A stretch of DNA of 64,000 nucleotides from Aquiflexum gelatinilyticum (lineage in GTDB: Bacteria; Bacteroidota; Bacteroidia; Cytophagales; Cyclobacteriaceae), in NCBI RefSeq assembly GCF_024741135.1, contig NZ_JANSUY010000029.1:1-64000 (forward strand), given 5' to 3'. A model generated the notes under the pieces. The model worked only from the letters and a program-made list of their open reading frames with translations. It was not told where the DNA came from and did no database searches. Each line of letters starts with the position of its first letter. The first letter of the stretch is position 1. Below are positions 47,539-56,759 of the stretch, in pieces. The position numbers and the translations under genes are program-made.

Positions 47539-48512
47539 GGTTTCAATATCAGTTTTTTTGCCTCCTCTACTAATCCGGATTTTTCTTCCAATGTAAGGGA
47601 TAGCGGCAACTGCGCCAATCCAATCAAGCGACGGAGTATTTCAGTCCCGATATATTTATGAAGCAGTTTCTCGTCCAACTCAGAATACAAGGAGTAGCTG
47701 TTTTTAATGGCGTTGATGGTATTTTGATTTGATTTGGCCATTTTGAGGTGGGCGATCAAAACCCCAAGGTCAAATTCGGCATCGCCCATAAATGCAAATT
47801 CCGGATCGATTACCTTCAGTCCCGAGTCTACCTTGATCCAACTTCCGGGGTAAAAATCCCCGTGAAGTAGGTGTTTGCCATTTTCAAGATATCTTTTTCC
47901 TAAGTTTTTTATGGCATTTTTCAATTTCAAATCGGTTTTGATTTTCATTGACATGGCTTGCAGCCCTGGTTGCACGCCGTCAAGGTCAAAGCCGTTGAAT
48001 TCCATATAGGGATAGATAAAAATATGTTCATGATTAAGTTTTTTCATTTCTATGTTGTCAGGGAAATTTGTCACTTTCATCTGATGGAGGGAAGAAAGAT
48101 ATCCTGCCAAAGCGCCTGATTCCTCTTCGGAAAAAGAAAATCCGCCTTGGTACACACCCATGAAATCTGACCCTTTTCCCAAATCATCCATTGCCACAAG
48201 GTGGTTTGCTTTGTCCCGGGCTATGATTTTTGGTGAATAAGAAGAAAGAAACTCATTTTGATTGATTATTCTGTAAAAATCATCCTCGATAAAAATCCTT
48301 CCTAAAGGTGCGGGAATGGTGGGGTATTTGTTTACAAAGGGACGGGACTGTTTGAGAATGATTGACCTGGTTTCTGTTTTCAGCCTGACGACCACATTCA
48401 TATTTCCTTCTCCGGCTTTGGAATATTCGAGTATGTTTTCATTTGAGAGAAGTAGTCCGGACTTTCTGAGGTATTTTTCTTGTCGAGGATTTAAAGGAAT
48501 CTGTAAAATCAT
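47535..48512 (-). CDS. APH-fold small-molecule kinase, methylthioribose-kinase-like
   Basis: 325 residues. GEGNMNVVVRLKT (phosphate loop), SIILKQSRPFV (Lys), HLLHGDFYPGSW (catalytic HGD) and VIDPEFAFMGDAEFDLG (metal Asp) closely follow the methylthioribose kinase MtnK, more than aminoglycoside kinases. It would phosphorylate a ribose-type or other sugar alcohol in the cytoplasm. Its stop overlaps the start of the ADP-ribosylglycohydrolase lipoprotein. No other methionine-salvage gene is in the window. Confidence 0.82.
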   Translation of the reverse strand: MILQIPLNPRQEKYLRKSGLLLSNENILEYSKAGEGNMNVVVRLKTETRSIILKQSRPFVNKYPTIPAPLGRIFIEDDFYRIINQNEFLSSYSPKIIARDKANHLVAMDDLGKGSDFMGVYQGGFSFSEEESGALAGYLSSLHQMKVTNFPDNIEMKKLNHEHIFIYPYMEFNGFDLDGVQPGLQAMSMKIKTDLKLKNAIKNLGKRYLENGKHLLHGDFYPGSWIKVDSGLKVIDPEFAFMGDAEFDLGVLIAHLKMAKSNQNTINAIKNSYSLYSELDEKLLHKYIGTEILRRLIGLAQLPLSLTLEEKSGLVEEAKKLILKP

Positions 48513-48540
48513 GAAACAATATTTGGGGCTAATTTAGATT

Positions 48541-48580
48541 ATTACATTAAAGGCAAGGTACGTTTTGGATTTTTTTAAAT
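48541..48580. repeat. Imperfect direct repeat, copy 1
   Basis: 40 bases matching 49521-49560 at 32 of 40 positions, including an exact block CGTTTTGGATTTTTTT. The two copies bracket the lipoprotein gene at 48788. Confidence 0.6.
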
Positions 48581-48787
48581 TGTCGGATGATATAATAAAG
48601 AAACAATCCTTTCAATTAATTCTAAATAATGTCAATAAGTTTAATTGACTTTATCATTAAATCCAAAAAAGAGTCCTTTAGAAAAAAATGAACTAACTAT
48701 TACAAAAAATATTTAAATTCTCTTTTTAAATTAAAAATTACTTTTTACTTTTCAATGGTCCAAATTCAACTGTTAACTGAATAAGCA

Positions 48788-49291
48788 ATGAAAAATTTCC
48801 ACTCTTTTTTTATCGGATTTATCTTGATTTTATTTTCAGTTTGTCAGGAAAAAGAAGAACTTTTTACTCCTGAATTGATCGGTACTTGGGAAAAAACAGG
48901 CTTTGACCCTACCAATGGATATGAAGGGGTTTTAAGTTATAACTTTAAAACCGATGGAACTTACACTTGGAGTATTAGCTACAGAGAACCAGGTGCCACC
49001 GAGAATTTAGGCTACCAATTAATTTGGAAGGGAAATTTTCGATCCACTGAAAATCAATTAACACTGATGCCTCAAGAAATTTTTTATCCTGCGGAAAATT
49101 TTAGAACCCCACCAGGTGCCAAAATGGAAGATATGGTAAAATCACAAGAATATAATCCAGATTCGCCGGGTTCGGTTAATATTTACCGAATTAACATTTC
49201 AAACGACGCAACTGAATTTCTACTATATGCCCAACCTGTTGCCGGCAATGGACCTCCATCAGACGATATTCTTTTTGTCAAAGTTAAGTAG
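48788..49291 (+). CDS. Lipocalin-like lipoprotein of unknown function
   Basis: 167 residues. The hydrophobic start ends in FSVC (Cys19), a fair SpII lipobox. LIGTWEKTGF followed by alternating strands suits the lipocalin-like folds common in Bacteroidota lipoproteins. No known function. It lies between two copies of a 40-base direct repeat and its upstream region is very AT-rich, consistent with an inserted gene. Confidence 0.75.
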   Translation: MKNFHSFFIGFILILFSVCQEKEELFTPELIGTWEKTGFDPTNGYEGVLSYNFKTDGTYTWSISYREPGATENLGYQLIWKGNFRSTENQLTLMPQEIFYPAENFRTPPGAKMEDMVKSQEYNPDSPGSVNIYRINISNDATEFLLYAQPVAGNGPPSDDILFVKVK

Positions 49292-49649
49292 GAATTTTTT
49301 TTCTCTTTCATTGCTATCTGATTGCGAAAAATTCAATATAGAATTGGCCGAGAAAAATGTATGACCGTGTTGTTTCCCATTCATCCTATTTTTTTAAGCA
49401 GATAATCCGTTTCAAAAACTTACTGCCTATCTGTAAGTAGAGTTTGACTTCAATGTTTTGGACCAAAATCTTCAAAGAATATTAGGTTTTCGGAAGATTG
49501 ATACTTTTAAAAGTCCGAATATTACATTGATGGCGGGTACCGTTTTGGATTTTTTTACATTTTTGGTTTCTCGATCAAACAAACAATCGATACATCGGTC
49601 ATCGGTCATCGCTCAATAAAACTAGATTAAAAAATTCAATCAATACTTT
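49292..49649. other. Spacer with second repeat copy
   Basis: 358 bases with no gene. It holds the second 40-base repeat copy (49521-49560) and a short tandem ATCGGTC run (49594-49611) just before the M28 start. No promoter motif found. Confidence 0.4.
49521..49560. repeat. Imperfect direct repeat, copy 2
   Basis: Partner of 48541-48580, same orientation, about 980 bases away. Confidence 0.6.
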
Positions 49650-51185
49650 ATGAACCAACCCAACAAATTATCTCTTTTATCCCTCGCTTTTTTACTGTTC
49701 ATTGGTCAAACATGGGCACAAGAGCAAGTTGACCTCGAGATGATGCACCGCATCAAAACCGAAGGCATCAGCAAGTCCCAAATTCAGGACATTTCTTTTC
49801 ACCTGACGGATTACCTTGGACCAAGGCTTTCAGGATCCACCAACTTACGCAATGCAAGGGCTTGGACATCGGAGAAATTCCAAGAGTGGGGACTTTCCAA
49901 TATCAAAATCGATTCCTACGGGGAATTTGGCAGGGGATGGAATGTAAGGAAATCCTATATCGCGATGAAGTTGCCTTACTACGCCCAAGTTATTGGCTAT
50001 CCGAAAGCTTGGACAGACGGGACAAACGGTTTGGTGGAATCTGAAGTAACATTACTCGAAATCACTTCCGATGCCGATTTTGACAAATACAAAGGCAAGC
50101 TCAAAGGTAAAGTGGTCATGGCACCGGCGACACTGACGCTCAATCCTGCTTTCGAAGCAGAAGCCAAAAGATGGACTGACCAGGAATTGGAAGACAGAAA
50201 GAGTATCAATATCGGCGGTAACAATGCCCGATATACTCCCGAAATGTTGGCCCAGATGCGCGCACAACGTGACTTAGATCAAAAGCTTACAGCATTCCTT
50301 TTGGCAGAGGAAGTTGGATTGAGAATTACAGGGACAAGAGGAAGCTTCGGAACGGTATTCCATACAAGAGCAGGATCATACAGCACAGATAAGAAGCCTA
50401 CCGTTCCAGAAATGGAAATCGCGGCAGAGCATTATGGCAGGATTTATAGGTTGTTAAAAAACGGCAAATCGGTCAGCATTGAAGCCGAAATAGAAGTGGA
50501 ATGGTTGGACGATGATTACAAAGGATACAATGTCTTGGCTGAAATCCCAGGAACTGACAAGAACCTCAAAGCCGAAATCGTGATGCTTGGTGCGCATATT
50601 GACAGTTGGCATGCCGGTACAGGCGCCAATGACAATGCTGCCGGAGTGGCTGTGATGATGGAGGCGATCAGAATTTTGAAAGCCTTGAATATACAACCGA
50701 AGCGGACTATCAGGATTGCGATTTGGGGAGAAGAGGAGCAGGGATTGTTCGGCTCAAGGGGATATGTCCAAAAATATGTAGCCGACAGAACATCCAAAGA
50801 GAAAAAGTCTGAATGGGATAAAATCTCCGCTTACTACAATTTAGATAACGGTTCAGGGAAAATCCGTGGCATCTACGTGGAGGGAAATGACATGGTGGTT
50901 CCGATTTTCGAGAAGTGGTTTGAGCCTTTCCATGAATTGGGTGCCAAAACCATCACAAGGAGAAATACCGGTTCAACAGACCACGTTGCTTTTGAGGCGG
51001 TAGGTGTTCCGGGATTTCAGTTTATCCAGGATCCGATTGATTACGGCAAAGGATACCACACCAATATGGATTTGTATGAAAGAATGCAGATTGCGGATAT
51101 GACACAGGCGGCGGTCATCATTGCGGCAATGGTCTATAACACTGCTCAGCGGGACGAAAAACTGCCAAGAAAGCCTTGGAATTAA
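49650..51185 (+). CDS. Secreted M28 zinc peptidase (carboxypeptidase Q-like)
   Basis: 511 residues with a signal peptide (about 1-23, TWAQ). Zinc motifs in order: LGAHIDSWHAGTGANDNAAG (His, Asp), WGEEEQGLFGS (Glu pair), YYNLDNGSGK (Asp), and YHTNMD (His). A PA domain is inserted before the catalytic part, as in plasma glutamate carboxypeptidase (CPQ). Expected to cleave dipeptides or small peptides in the periplasm. Different subfamily from the M28 at 3749. Confidence 0.91.
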   Translation: MNQPNKLSLLSLAFLLFIGQTWAQEQVDLEMMHRIKTEGISKSQIQDISFHLTDYLGPRLSGSTNLRNARAWTSEKFQEWGLSNIKIDSYGEFGRGWNVRKSYIAMKLPYYAQVIGYPKAWTDGTNGLVESEVTLLEITSDADFDKYKGKLKGKVVMAPATLTLNPAFEAEAKRWTDQELEDRKSINIGGNNARYTPEMLAQMRAQRDLDQKLTAFLLAEEVGLRITGTRGSFGTVFHTRAGSYSTDKKPTVPEMEIAAEHYGRIYRLLKNGKSVSIEAEIEVEWLDDDYKGYNVLAEIPGTDKNLKAEIVMLGAHIDSWHAGTGANDNAAGVAVMMEAIRILKALNIQPKRTIRIAIWGEEEQGLFGSRGYVQKYVADRTSKEKKSEWDKISAYYNLDNGSGKIRGIYVEGNDMVVPIFEKWFEPFHELGAKTITRRNTGSTDHVAFEAVGVPGFQFIQDPIDYGKGYHTNMDLYERMQIADMTQAAVIIAAMVYNTAQRDEKLPRKPWN

Positions 51186-51194
51186 TTCTTTTTT

Positions 51195-51266
51195 ACCACA
51201 GAGGGCGCAGAGATCGCGGAGAAAAAACTAACGTAAATACTCTGAGAACTCTGGGTGCTCTGTGGT
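51195..51266. repeat. GCAGAG-type long inverted repeat
   Basis: Arms of 18 bases (51195-51212 and 51249-51266) read ACCACAGAGGGCGCAGAG and its near reverse complement, with 3 mismatches; no U-run. The whole space 51186-51519 (334 bases) has no gene; a decayed second copy (CTCTGCTTCTCTGCGAGAGA) lies near 51368-51388. Similar wording occurs at 42436. Confidence 0.65.
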
Positions 51267-51519
51267 GAAAATATAACCGCAATGGACTCCAGGGTTCCGG
51301 TATGGTTTACCACATAAACAGATAGACCACATAGATTAAAGAGTGGATATCATTTTTTCGCTTTTCCTCTGCTTCTCTGCGAGAGATTTAACCTTCCGAT
51401 AAATCCCCTCCCAAAAAATTCCGTGTCAAGGTAAATTTTTGATTAATTTTAAACTTTGTTATATCCTCTTTCTTTTATCCATAGGATATAATTCTGCAAT
51501 CTTATAAACCCAAATTCTC

Positions 51520-52677
51520 ATGTATTCAGTACCCCGAACGATTTTTACCGAAGAGCACGACATGTTCCGTCAGTCGCTCCGAGATTTTATTGCCAAAGAA
51601 ATTACACCCAACAATGCCCAATGGGAAAAAGACAAGCAGGTGACCCGCGAGTCTTGGAAGAAATTGGGAGAAAATGGTTTTCTCTGTCTCCAAGCTCCCG
51701 AGCAATATGGAGGTTTGGAAATTCAGGATTTCAGATACAATGCTGTTTTCATCGAAGAATTGGGACTTTCGGGTTGCTCAGGTCCTGCGATCGGCTATCC
51801 GCTCCACAGCGATATCGTCTTTCCTTACATTCACCATTACGGTACCGAAGCCGCCAAATCCAAATACATCCCGGGCATGATCAGCGGAGATTTGATTTCC
51901 GCCATTGCCATGACAGAGCCGGGTGCCGGTTCTGACCTGCAGGCGATCCGGGCCACGGCGGAAGATAGGGGCGACCATTACCTGATCAATGGTTCAAAGA
52001 CTTTCATCACCAATGGTTTTCTCTGTGATGTGGTGGTTGTGGCCGCCAAAACAGATCCGAGCAAAGGAGCAAAGGGAATCAGTCTTTTTATTGTGGATAG
52101 GGACATGGCCGGATTTTCCAAAGGTGTTCCTTTTGACAAAGTGGGTTTGCATGCTCAGGATACCTGCGAATTGTTTTTTGAAGATGTGAAAGTTCCAAAA
52201 GAAAACCTCCTAGGCAATGTTGGCGAAGGATTCAAATACCTGATGACGGAGTTGGCGCAGGAGCGATTGATAGTAGGGTTGGCGGCGATTGCCTTGGCAG
52301 AATCGACTTTTATCTCCACAGTGGACTATGTCAAAAACCGACCTGCTTTTGGCAAAATGGTTTCTGATTTTCAGAACACTCGATTCAAACTCGCTGAAAT
52401 GGGAGCTAAGCTCGAGCAGGGAAGGATCTATGCCGATCAGTTGGTGATGCTGCACAACCAAAAGAAAGTCGATGGGGCTATGGCCTCTTCAGCCAAATTT
52501 CTTCTGACCGAACTCCAATGTACTGTCTCAGATGAATGCGTACAGCTGCACGGGGGATATGGATATATGTGGGATTATTCGGTGGCAAGGGCTTTTGCGG
52601 ACGCAAGGGTGCAGCGGATTTATGCCGGAACCAATGAGATTATGAAGGAGTTGATTGCAAGGAAGATTTTGCAATGA
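51520..52677 (+). CDS. Acyl-CoA dehydrogenase, long-chain (LCAD)-like
   Basis: 385 residues. FAD and substrate motifs are present (MTEPGAGSDL, AFGKMVSDFQNTRFKLAE, QLHGGYGYMWDYSVARAFADARVQ). The catalytic Glu of medium-chain enzymes before GT is Ala here (RIYAGTNEIMKELIAR), and QERL (Glu248) lies where long-chain and isovaleryl-CoA dehydrogenases keep theirs. So a long-chain or branched acyl-CoA is the likely substrate, first step of beta-oxidation. Followed by a strong terminator. Confidence 0.92.
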   Translation: MYSVPRTIFTEEHDMFRQSLRDFIAKEITPNNAQWEKDKQVTRESWKKLGENGFLCLQAPEQYGGLEIQDFRYNAVFIEELGLSGCSGPAIGYPLHSDIVFPYIHHYGTEAAKSKYIPGMISGDLISAIAMTEPGAGSDLQAIRATAEDRGDHYLINGSKTFITNGFLCDVVVVAAKTDPSKGAKGISLFIVDRDMAGFSKGVPFDKVGLHAQDTCELFFEDVKVPKENLLGNVGEGFKYLMTELAQERLIVGLAAIALAESTFISTVDYVKNRPAFGKMVSDFQNTRFKLAEMGAKLEQGRIYADQLVMLHNQKKVDGAMASSAKFLLTELQCTVSDECVQLHGGYGYMWDYSVARAFADARVQRIYAGTNEIMKELIARKILQ

Positions 52678-52699
52678 AAACAAAAAAGTTTTGAGTTGG

Positions 52700-52737
52700 A
52701 GCCAATTTCAGTCAAAGGAAATTGGCTTTATTTTTTT
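52700..52737 (+). terminator. Terminator after the acyl-CoA dehydrogenase
   Basis: A 10-bp perfect stem (52700-52709 and 52718-52727) followed by a T-rich run, about 25 bases after the stop. Confidence 0.88.
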
Positions 52738-52811
52738 CCAAAAATTAATATTTTATATTTAGTACTGTAAATTTCCCAAACTCAAATTCAACCCAAAATA
52801 CATACCCTGCT

Positions 52812-54494
52812 ATGCATAATTTCCCATGGTATAAGTTTTATCCAAAGAATGTCAAAACCGACATTGATATTCAGGCATACAGTTCTGTTGTCAACCTTTT
52901 TGAAGAAAGTGTCAAAAAATTCGGCAATTCCACCGCATACGAATGTATGGGAAAAACCATGACATTCAATGAAGTGGACAAGTTGTCCCAGGACTTTGCT
53001 TCCTATCTACAAAATCACCTTAAGCTGAAAAAAGGAGACAGGGTTGCGATTCAGATGCCCAACTGTCTCCAATATCCTGTAGCAATGTTTGGGGTGTTGA
53101 GAGCAGGAATGGTGGTGGTCAATACCAATCCCTTGTACACGCCGACAGAAATGAAGCATCAGTTCAATGACTCAGGTGCTTCCGCAATTGTGATTTTGGC
53201 CAATTTTGCCTCCAATCTGGAAAAAATCTATGAAGAAATTGAAGCCAAACATGTAATCATCACCGAACTCGGAGACATGCTTGGAGGCCTTAAAGGAACC
53301 ATTGTTAATCTGGTAGTTAAATATGTAAAGAAAATGGTACCGGCATACAGCCTTCCAAAAGCCATTAGCTGGAAAAAGGCAATGTCTTTGGGCTCCGGAA
53401 GCAGCTACAAAAGGGAAGAGATGACCTTAGAAGATGCGGCATACCTTCAATATACCGGAGGAACCACAGGCGTGTCCAAAGGTGCTGAACTGACTCACGG
53501 AAATATCTGTGCCAACATGCAACAGATCTCAGAGTGGATGAAACCAAAGTTGAAAGAAAGGGAAGAAGTCGTCATTACTGCACTTCCTCTTTACCATATT
53601 TTTGCGCTGACGGTAAATTGCCTCGCGATGATGAAGATCGGAGCCCACAATGTGCTGATTACTAATCCCCGTGATATGCCGGGATTTATCAAAGAACTCA
53701 GCAAAGTGAAATTCACGGTCATCACAGGTGTGAACACACTTTTCAATGGTTTGATGAACGCTGAGGGATTTGCAAATCTTGACTTCTCAACACTCAAAGT
53801 GGCAGTCGGTGGTGGGATGGCTGTACAGGAGGCCACAGCCAAAAAGTGGGAAAAAATCACCGGAGTACCATTAGCTGAAGGGTATGGATTGACAGAAACC
53901 TCACCCGTGGCCACCTGCAATCCTATAGATGGAACAGAAAGGATCGGGACAATCGGGATTCCATTGCCCAATACTGATGTCAAAATCATAGATGACGAAG
54001 GCAATGATCTTGGTATAGGTCACCGTGGAGAAATCTGTATCAAAGGACCACAAGTAATGAAAGGCTATTGGAACAGGCCTGAGGAAACCGCTAAAGTAAT
54101 GGAGGGAGAGTGGTTCAAAACCGGAGACATCGCCATTTTGGATGAAGATGGTTTTGTCAAAATCGTCGATAGGAAAAAAGAAATGATTCTTGTTTCGGGA
54201 TTCAATGTCTATCCAAATGAGGTTGAAAATGCCATTGCACTTCATTCAAAGGTGTTGGAAGTCGGGGTCATTGGCATGCCCGATCCAAAATCCAATGAAA
54301 AAGTAGTGGCCTATGTCGTAGCAAAAGACAAATCAGTGACCGCCGAAGAAATCATTTCCCTTTCCAAAGAAAGCCTGACCAATTATAAAGTTCCTAGGGA
54401 AGTGTACTTCGCTGATGAACTTCCAAAATCCAATGTGGGTAAAATCCTGCGTAGGAAAATTAAGGAAATGCATGAAAAAACAATTTCGGCCTGA
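52812..54494 (+). CDS. Long-chain fatty-acid-CoA ligase
   Basis: 560 residues of the AMP-forming superfamily. YTGGTTGVSKGAELTH (ATP loop), EGYGLTETSPV, WFKTGDIAILDEDG and VDRKKEMILVSGFNVYP are all in place, with the catalytic Lys in SNVGKILRRKI. It activates free fatty acids to acyl-CoA for beta-oxidation or lipid synthesis. Sits between an acyl-CoA dehydrogenase and a GMC oxidoreductase on the same strand, but each is separated by a terminator. Similar to FadD. Confidence 0.93.
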   Translation: MHNFPWYKFYPKNVKTDIDIQAYSSVVNLFEESVKKFGNSTAYECMGKTMTFNEVDKLSQDFASYLQNHLKLKKGDRVAIQMPNCLQYPVAMFGVLRAGMVVVNTNPLYTPTEMKHQFNDSGASAIVILANFASNLEKIYEEIEAKHVIITELGDMLGGLKGTIVNLVVKYVKKMVPAYSLPKAISWKKAMSLGSGSSYKREEMTLEDAAYLQYTGGTTGVSKGAELTHGNICANMQQISEWMKPKLKEREEVVITALPLYHIFALTVNCLAMMKIGAHNVLITNPRDMPGFIKELSKVKFTVITGVNTLFNGLMNAEGFANLDFSTLKVAVGGGMAVQEATAKKWEKITGVPLAEGYGLTETSPVATCNPIDGTERIGTIGIPLPNTDVKIIDDEGNDLGIGHRGEICIKGPQVMKGYWNRPEETAKVMEGEWFKTGDIAILDEDGFVKIVDRKKEMILVSGFNVYPNEVENAIALHSKVLEVGVIGMPDPKSNEKVVAYVVAKDKSVTAEEIISLSKESLTNYKVPREVYFADELPKSNVGKILRRKIKEMHEKTISA

Positions 54495-54512
54495 TTTGTA
54501 AATCCGAAGAAC

Positions 54513-54553
54513 AAAAAGGATGCGACACTTTGAAGAGTTCGCATCCTTTTTTA
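54513..54553 (+). terminator. Terminator after the acyl-CoA ligase
   Basis: A 13-bp perfect stem (54513-54525 and 54539-54551) with a T-run. Confidence 0.9.
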
Positions 54554-54584
54554 TTTTAATCCAATAAACCCAAATTTTACCCAG

Positions 54585-56189
54585 ATGCAATTCGACTACA
54601 TCATTATCGGTGCAGGTTCTGCAGGATGTGTTTTGGCAAACAGGCTTTCTGAAAACCCACAAAACGCAGTCCTCCTAATAGAGGCAGGTTCTCAGGATAA
54701 AAAATCTGAAATCCAAATACCCGGTGGTTATGGAAACCTTCACGGTACAGAGGTGGATTGGGCATTTTGGACAGAACCCCAGTCAAATGTAGATGGAAGG
54801 AGGCTTTACGTACCAAGGGGAAAAGTTCTAGGTGGAAGCAGCAGCACCAATGCCATGGCGTATGTCAGAGGAAATAAGCTTGATTTTGATGAATGGGAAG
54901 CCTTGGGAAATAAAGGATGGGCTTATGAGGAGGTGTTGCCCTACTTCAAAAAATCAGAACACAATGAGGATTTTTCTGGGAAATTTTATGGGAAGCAAGG
55001 TCCTTTGCACATAGCCTATTCCCATCAACCACACCATCTGGGACATGATTTTATTGAGTCCTGCCAGAGAAATGGGATTCCCCACAACAAAGAATACAAC
55101 GGCGATAAGCAGTTTGGGGCCTCTATGCTTCAGTTCAATATCAAAAACAACCAAAGGCAAAGCGCGGCAACCGCCTTCCTCAAACCTGTCTTACATAGAA
55201 AAAACCTGATGGTAAAAACAGGTTGCATAGTCACCAAAATCCTGATCGACAACCAAAAAGTGACAGGTGTGGAAGTCATCAATGCAAAAGGTGAGAAAGA
55301 ACATATTGCAGCAGCCAAAGAAGTCATTCTGAGTGCAGGTGCGATAAAGTCCCCACAGATTTTGATGCTTTCGGGGATCGGAGACCAAGATTATCTAGTC
55401 AAATTTGGGATCAATCCTACCCACCAACTTCCGGGAGTGGGCCAAAATTTGATCGACCATATTTGGTCAGGGGTGAGTTCTTGGTCTACTGTCCCTACCA
55501 ACAATCATACCCTTAAACCCCTCCAAATGGGGAAAGCGATTTTACAATACCTGCTCTTCAAAAAAGGGCCTTTGGGCAATAGCCCTTTGACGGCCAATGC
55601 TTTTTTAGCCAGCGAAAAGAATTTGGAAAGGCCTGACCTTCAGTTCCACTTTGCCGTTACCGCCATCGCAGAAGATTACAGTACTGATATTTATAATTTG
55701 AAGACTTTTCCCAAAAAGAGTGGCTTTTCAATTATGGTGATTTTGATCAGACCTGAAAGCCGGGGATTTATTGGTTTGAAATCTGCCGATCCTATGGAAG
55801 CTCCTTTGATCCAGCCCAATTTTCTTTCGGATAAAAGGGATTTGGAAGTGTTGCTCAAAGGTATGGTGAAAGCCAGGGCCGTCTTAGAGACTTCTCCTTT
55901 GAAGGATTTCAGTGAGTCAGGGATTTATTTACCCAAGAAATTTGATGAAAAGGGCCTAACCGAACATATCAAGAAAAGCTTGGAAACTCTTTACCATCCG
56001 GTCGGCACTTGCAAAATGGGTCAGGACAATATGGCGGTTGTGGATGAAAAGCTCAAAGTCAAAGGGATATCAGGACTCAGGATTGCCGATGCCTCCATCA
56101 TGCCCACCATCATCTCCGGCAATACAAACGCAGCCTGCATCATGATAGGGGAGAAAGCTTCGGATTTGATTTTGTTTTCCAACAAGTAA
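54585..56189 (+). CDS. GMC family FAD-dependent alcohol oxidoreductase
   Basis: 534 residues. FAD motif GAGSAGCVLANRLSENP (from residue 8), PRGKVLGGSSSTNAMAYVRG (FAD attachment loop), and the catalytic YHPVGTCKMG with a C-terminal GNTNAACIMIGEKASDLI. This is the choline dehydrogenase/AlkJ-like branch; the alcohol substrate is unknown. No betaine aldehyde dehydrogenase or transporter nearby, so a choline role is not supported by context. Its stop abuts the stop of the next gene on the other strand. Confidence 0.92.
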   Translation: MQFDYIIIGAGSAGCVLANRLSENPQNAVLLIEAGSQDKKSEIQIPGGYGNLHGTEVDWAFWTEPQSNVDGRRLYVPRGKVLGGSSSTNAMAYVRGNKLDFDEWEALGNKGWAYEEVLPYFKKSEHNEDFSGKFYGKQGPLHIAYSHQPHHLGHDFIESCQRNGIPHNKEYNGDKQFGASMLQFNIKNNQRQSAATAFLKPVLHRKNLMVKTGCIVTKILIDNQKVTGVEVINAKGEKEHIAAAKEVILSAGAIKSPQILMLSGIGDQDYLVKFGINPTHQLPGVGQNLIDHIWSGVSSWSTVPTNNHTLKPLQMGKAILQYLLFKKGPLGNSPLTANAFLASEKNLERPDLQFHFAVTAIAEDYSTDIYNLKTFPKKSGFSIMVILIRPESRGFIGLKSADPMEAPLIQPNFLSDKRDLEVLLKGMVKARAVLETSPLKDFSESGIYLPKKFDEKGLTEHIKKSLETLYHPVGTCKMGQDNMAVVDEKLKVKGISGLRIADASIMPTIISGNTNAACIMIGEKASDLILFSNK

Positions 56190-56759
56190 TCAATCTCGTT
56201 GAAAAATATAGTCGAATCTCCCAAAACGGACTTCGTATTTTTTTCCTGAATTATTCATGGCTGTAAAACCAAAAGTGCCTGCTAAGGCATTTGTACCGGG
56301 AATATACTTCACGGTAATCTGACCGGATTCCGCAGGAGTTCCCAAATCTTCTTGTTCTGAGTAGGTAATTATTTTGCCAATTACGTCGGGATTGTCCAAG
56401 CTGAATTTTTTCCCAAAACCATTTTCCATTTCTTCCCAATCTGTTTGGGTCAGTTTCTCAAGAGAAAAGAAAATGGTGACAAAAGCATTTTCTTTATTTC
56501 TTTCAACCAAATGAAAATTAAAAGTAAGGCTCGTATCGGCCTGATTTAGTAAATATCCCGAACTTTCTGTTCCAAAAATACTGTAGTTTGGGTAGTCAAC
56601 GAATGGCATATTGTTGATCATGGCACCGGATTGATTTTTGCCTGACTCCGAATAAACCGGCAATCTTGGATTGATCGGATCGGGGATGAATCCGTCACAG
56701 GAATAAAAAAGGAAAACCAATGCGAGCAGGAGAATAGCTTTAAAACCTGATTTTTTCAT
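56190..56759 (-). CDS. Lipoprotein of unknown function
   Basis: 189 residues. MKKSGFKAILLLALVFLFYSC carries an SpII lipobox (Cys21), followed by a beta-rich domain with FNFHLVERNKENAF. It overlaps the preceding beta-barrel gene by 20 bases, so the two probably work together in the outer membrane. No known family. Confidence 0.78.
   Translation of the reverse strand: MKKSGFKAILLLALVFLFYSCDGFIPDPINPRLPVYSESGKNQSGAMINNMPFVDYPNYSIFGTESSGYLLNQADTSLTFNFHLVERNKENAFVTIFFSLEKLTQTDWEEMENGFGKKFSLDNPDVIGKIITYSEQEDLGTPAESGQITVKYIPGTNALAGTFGFTAMNNSGKKYEVRFGRFDYIFQRD

Noticed and set aside
51195-51266. Rho-independent terminator
   Set aside because: The inverted repeat has a 36-base loop and no U-run on either strand.
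54585-56189. Choline dehydrogenase of betaine synthesis
   Set aside because: No betB, betI or transporter gene nearby; the GMC family is too broad for that call.
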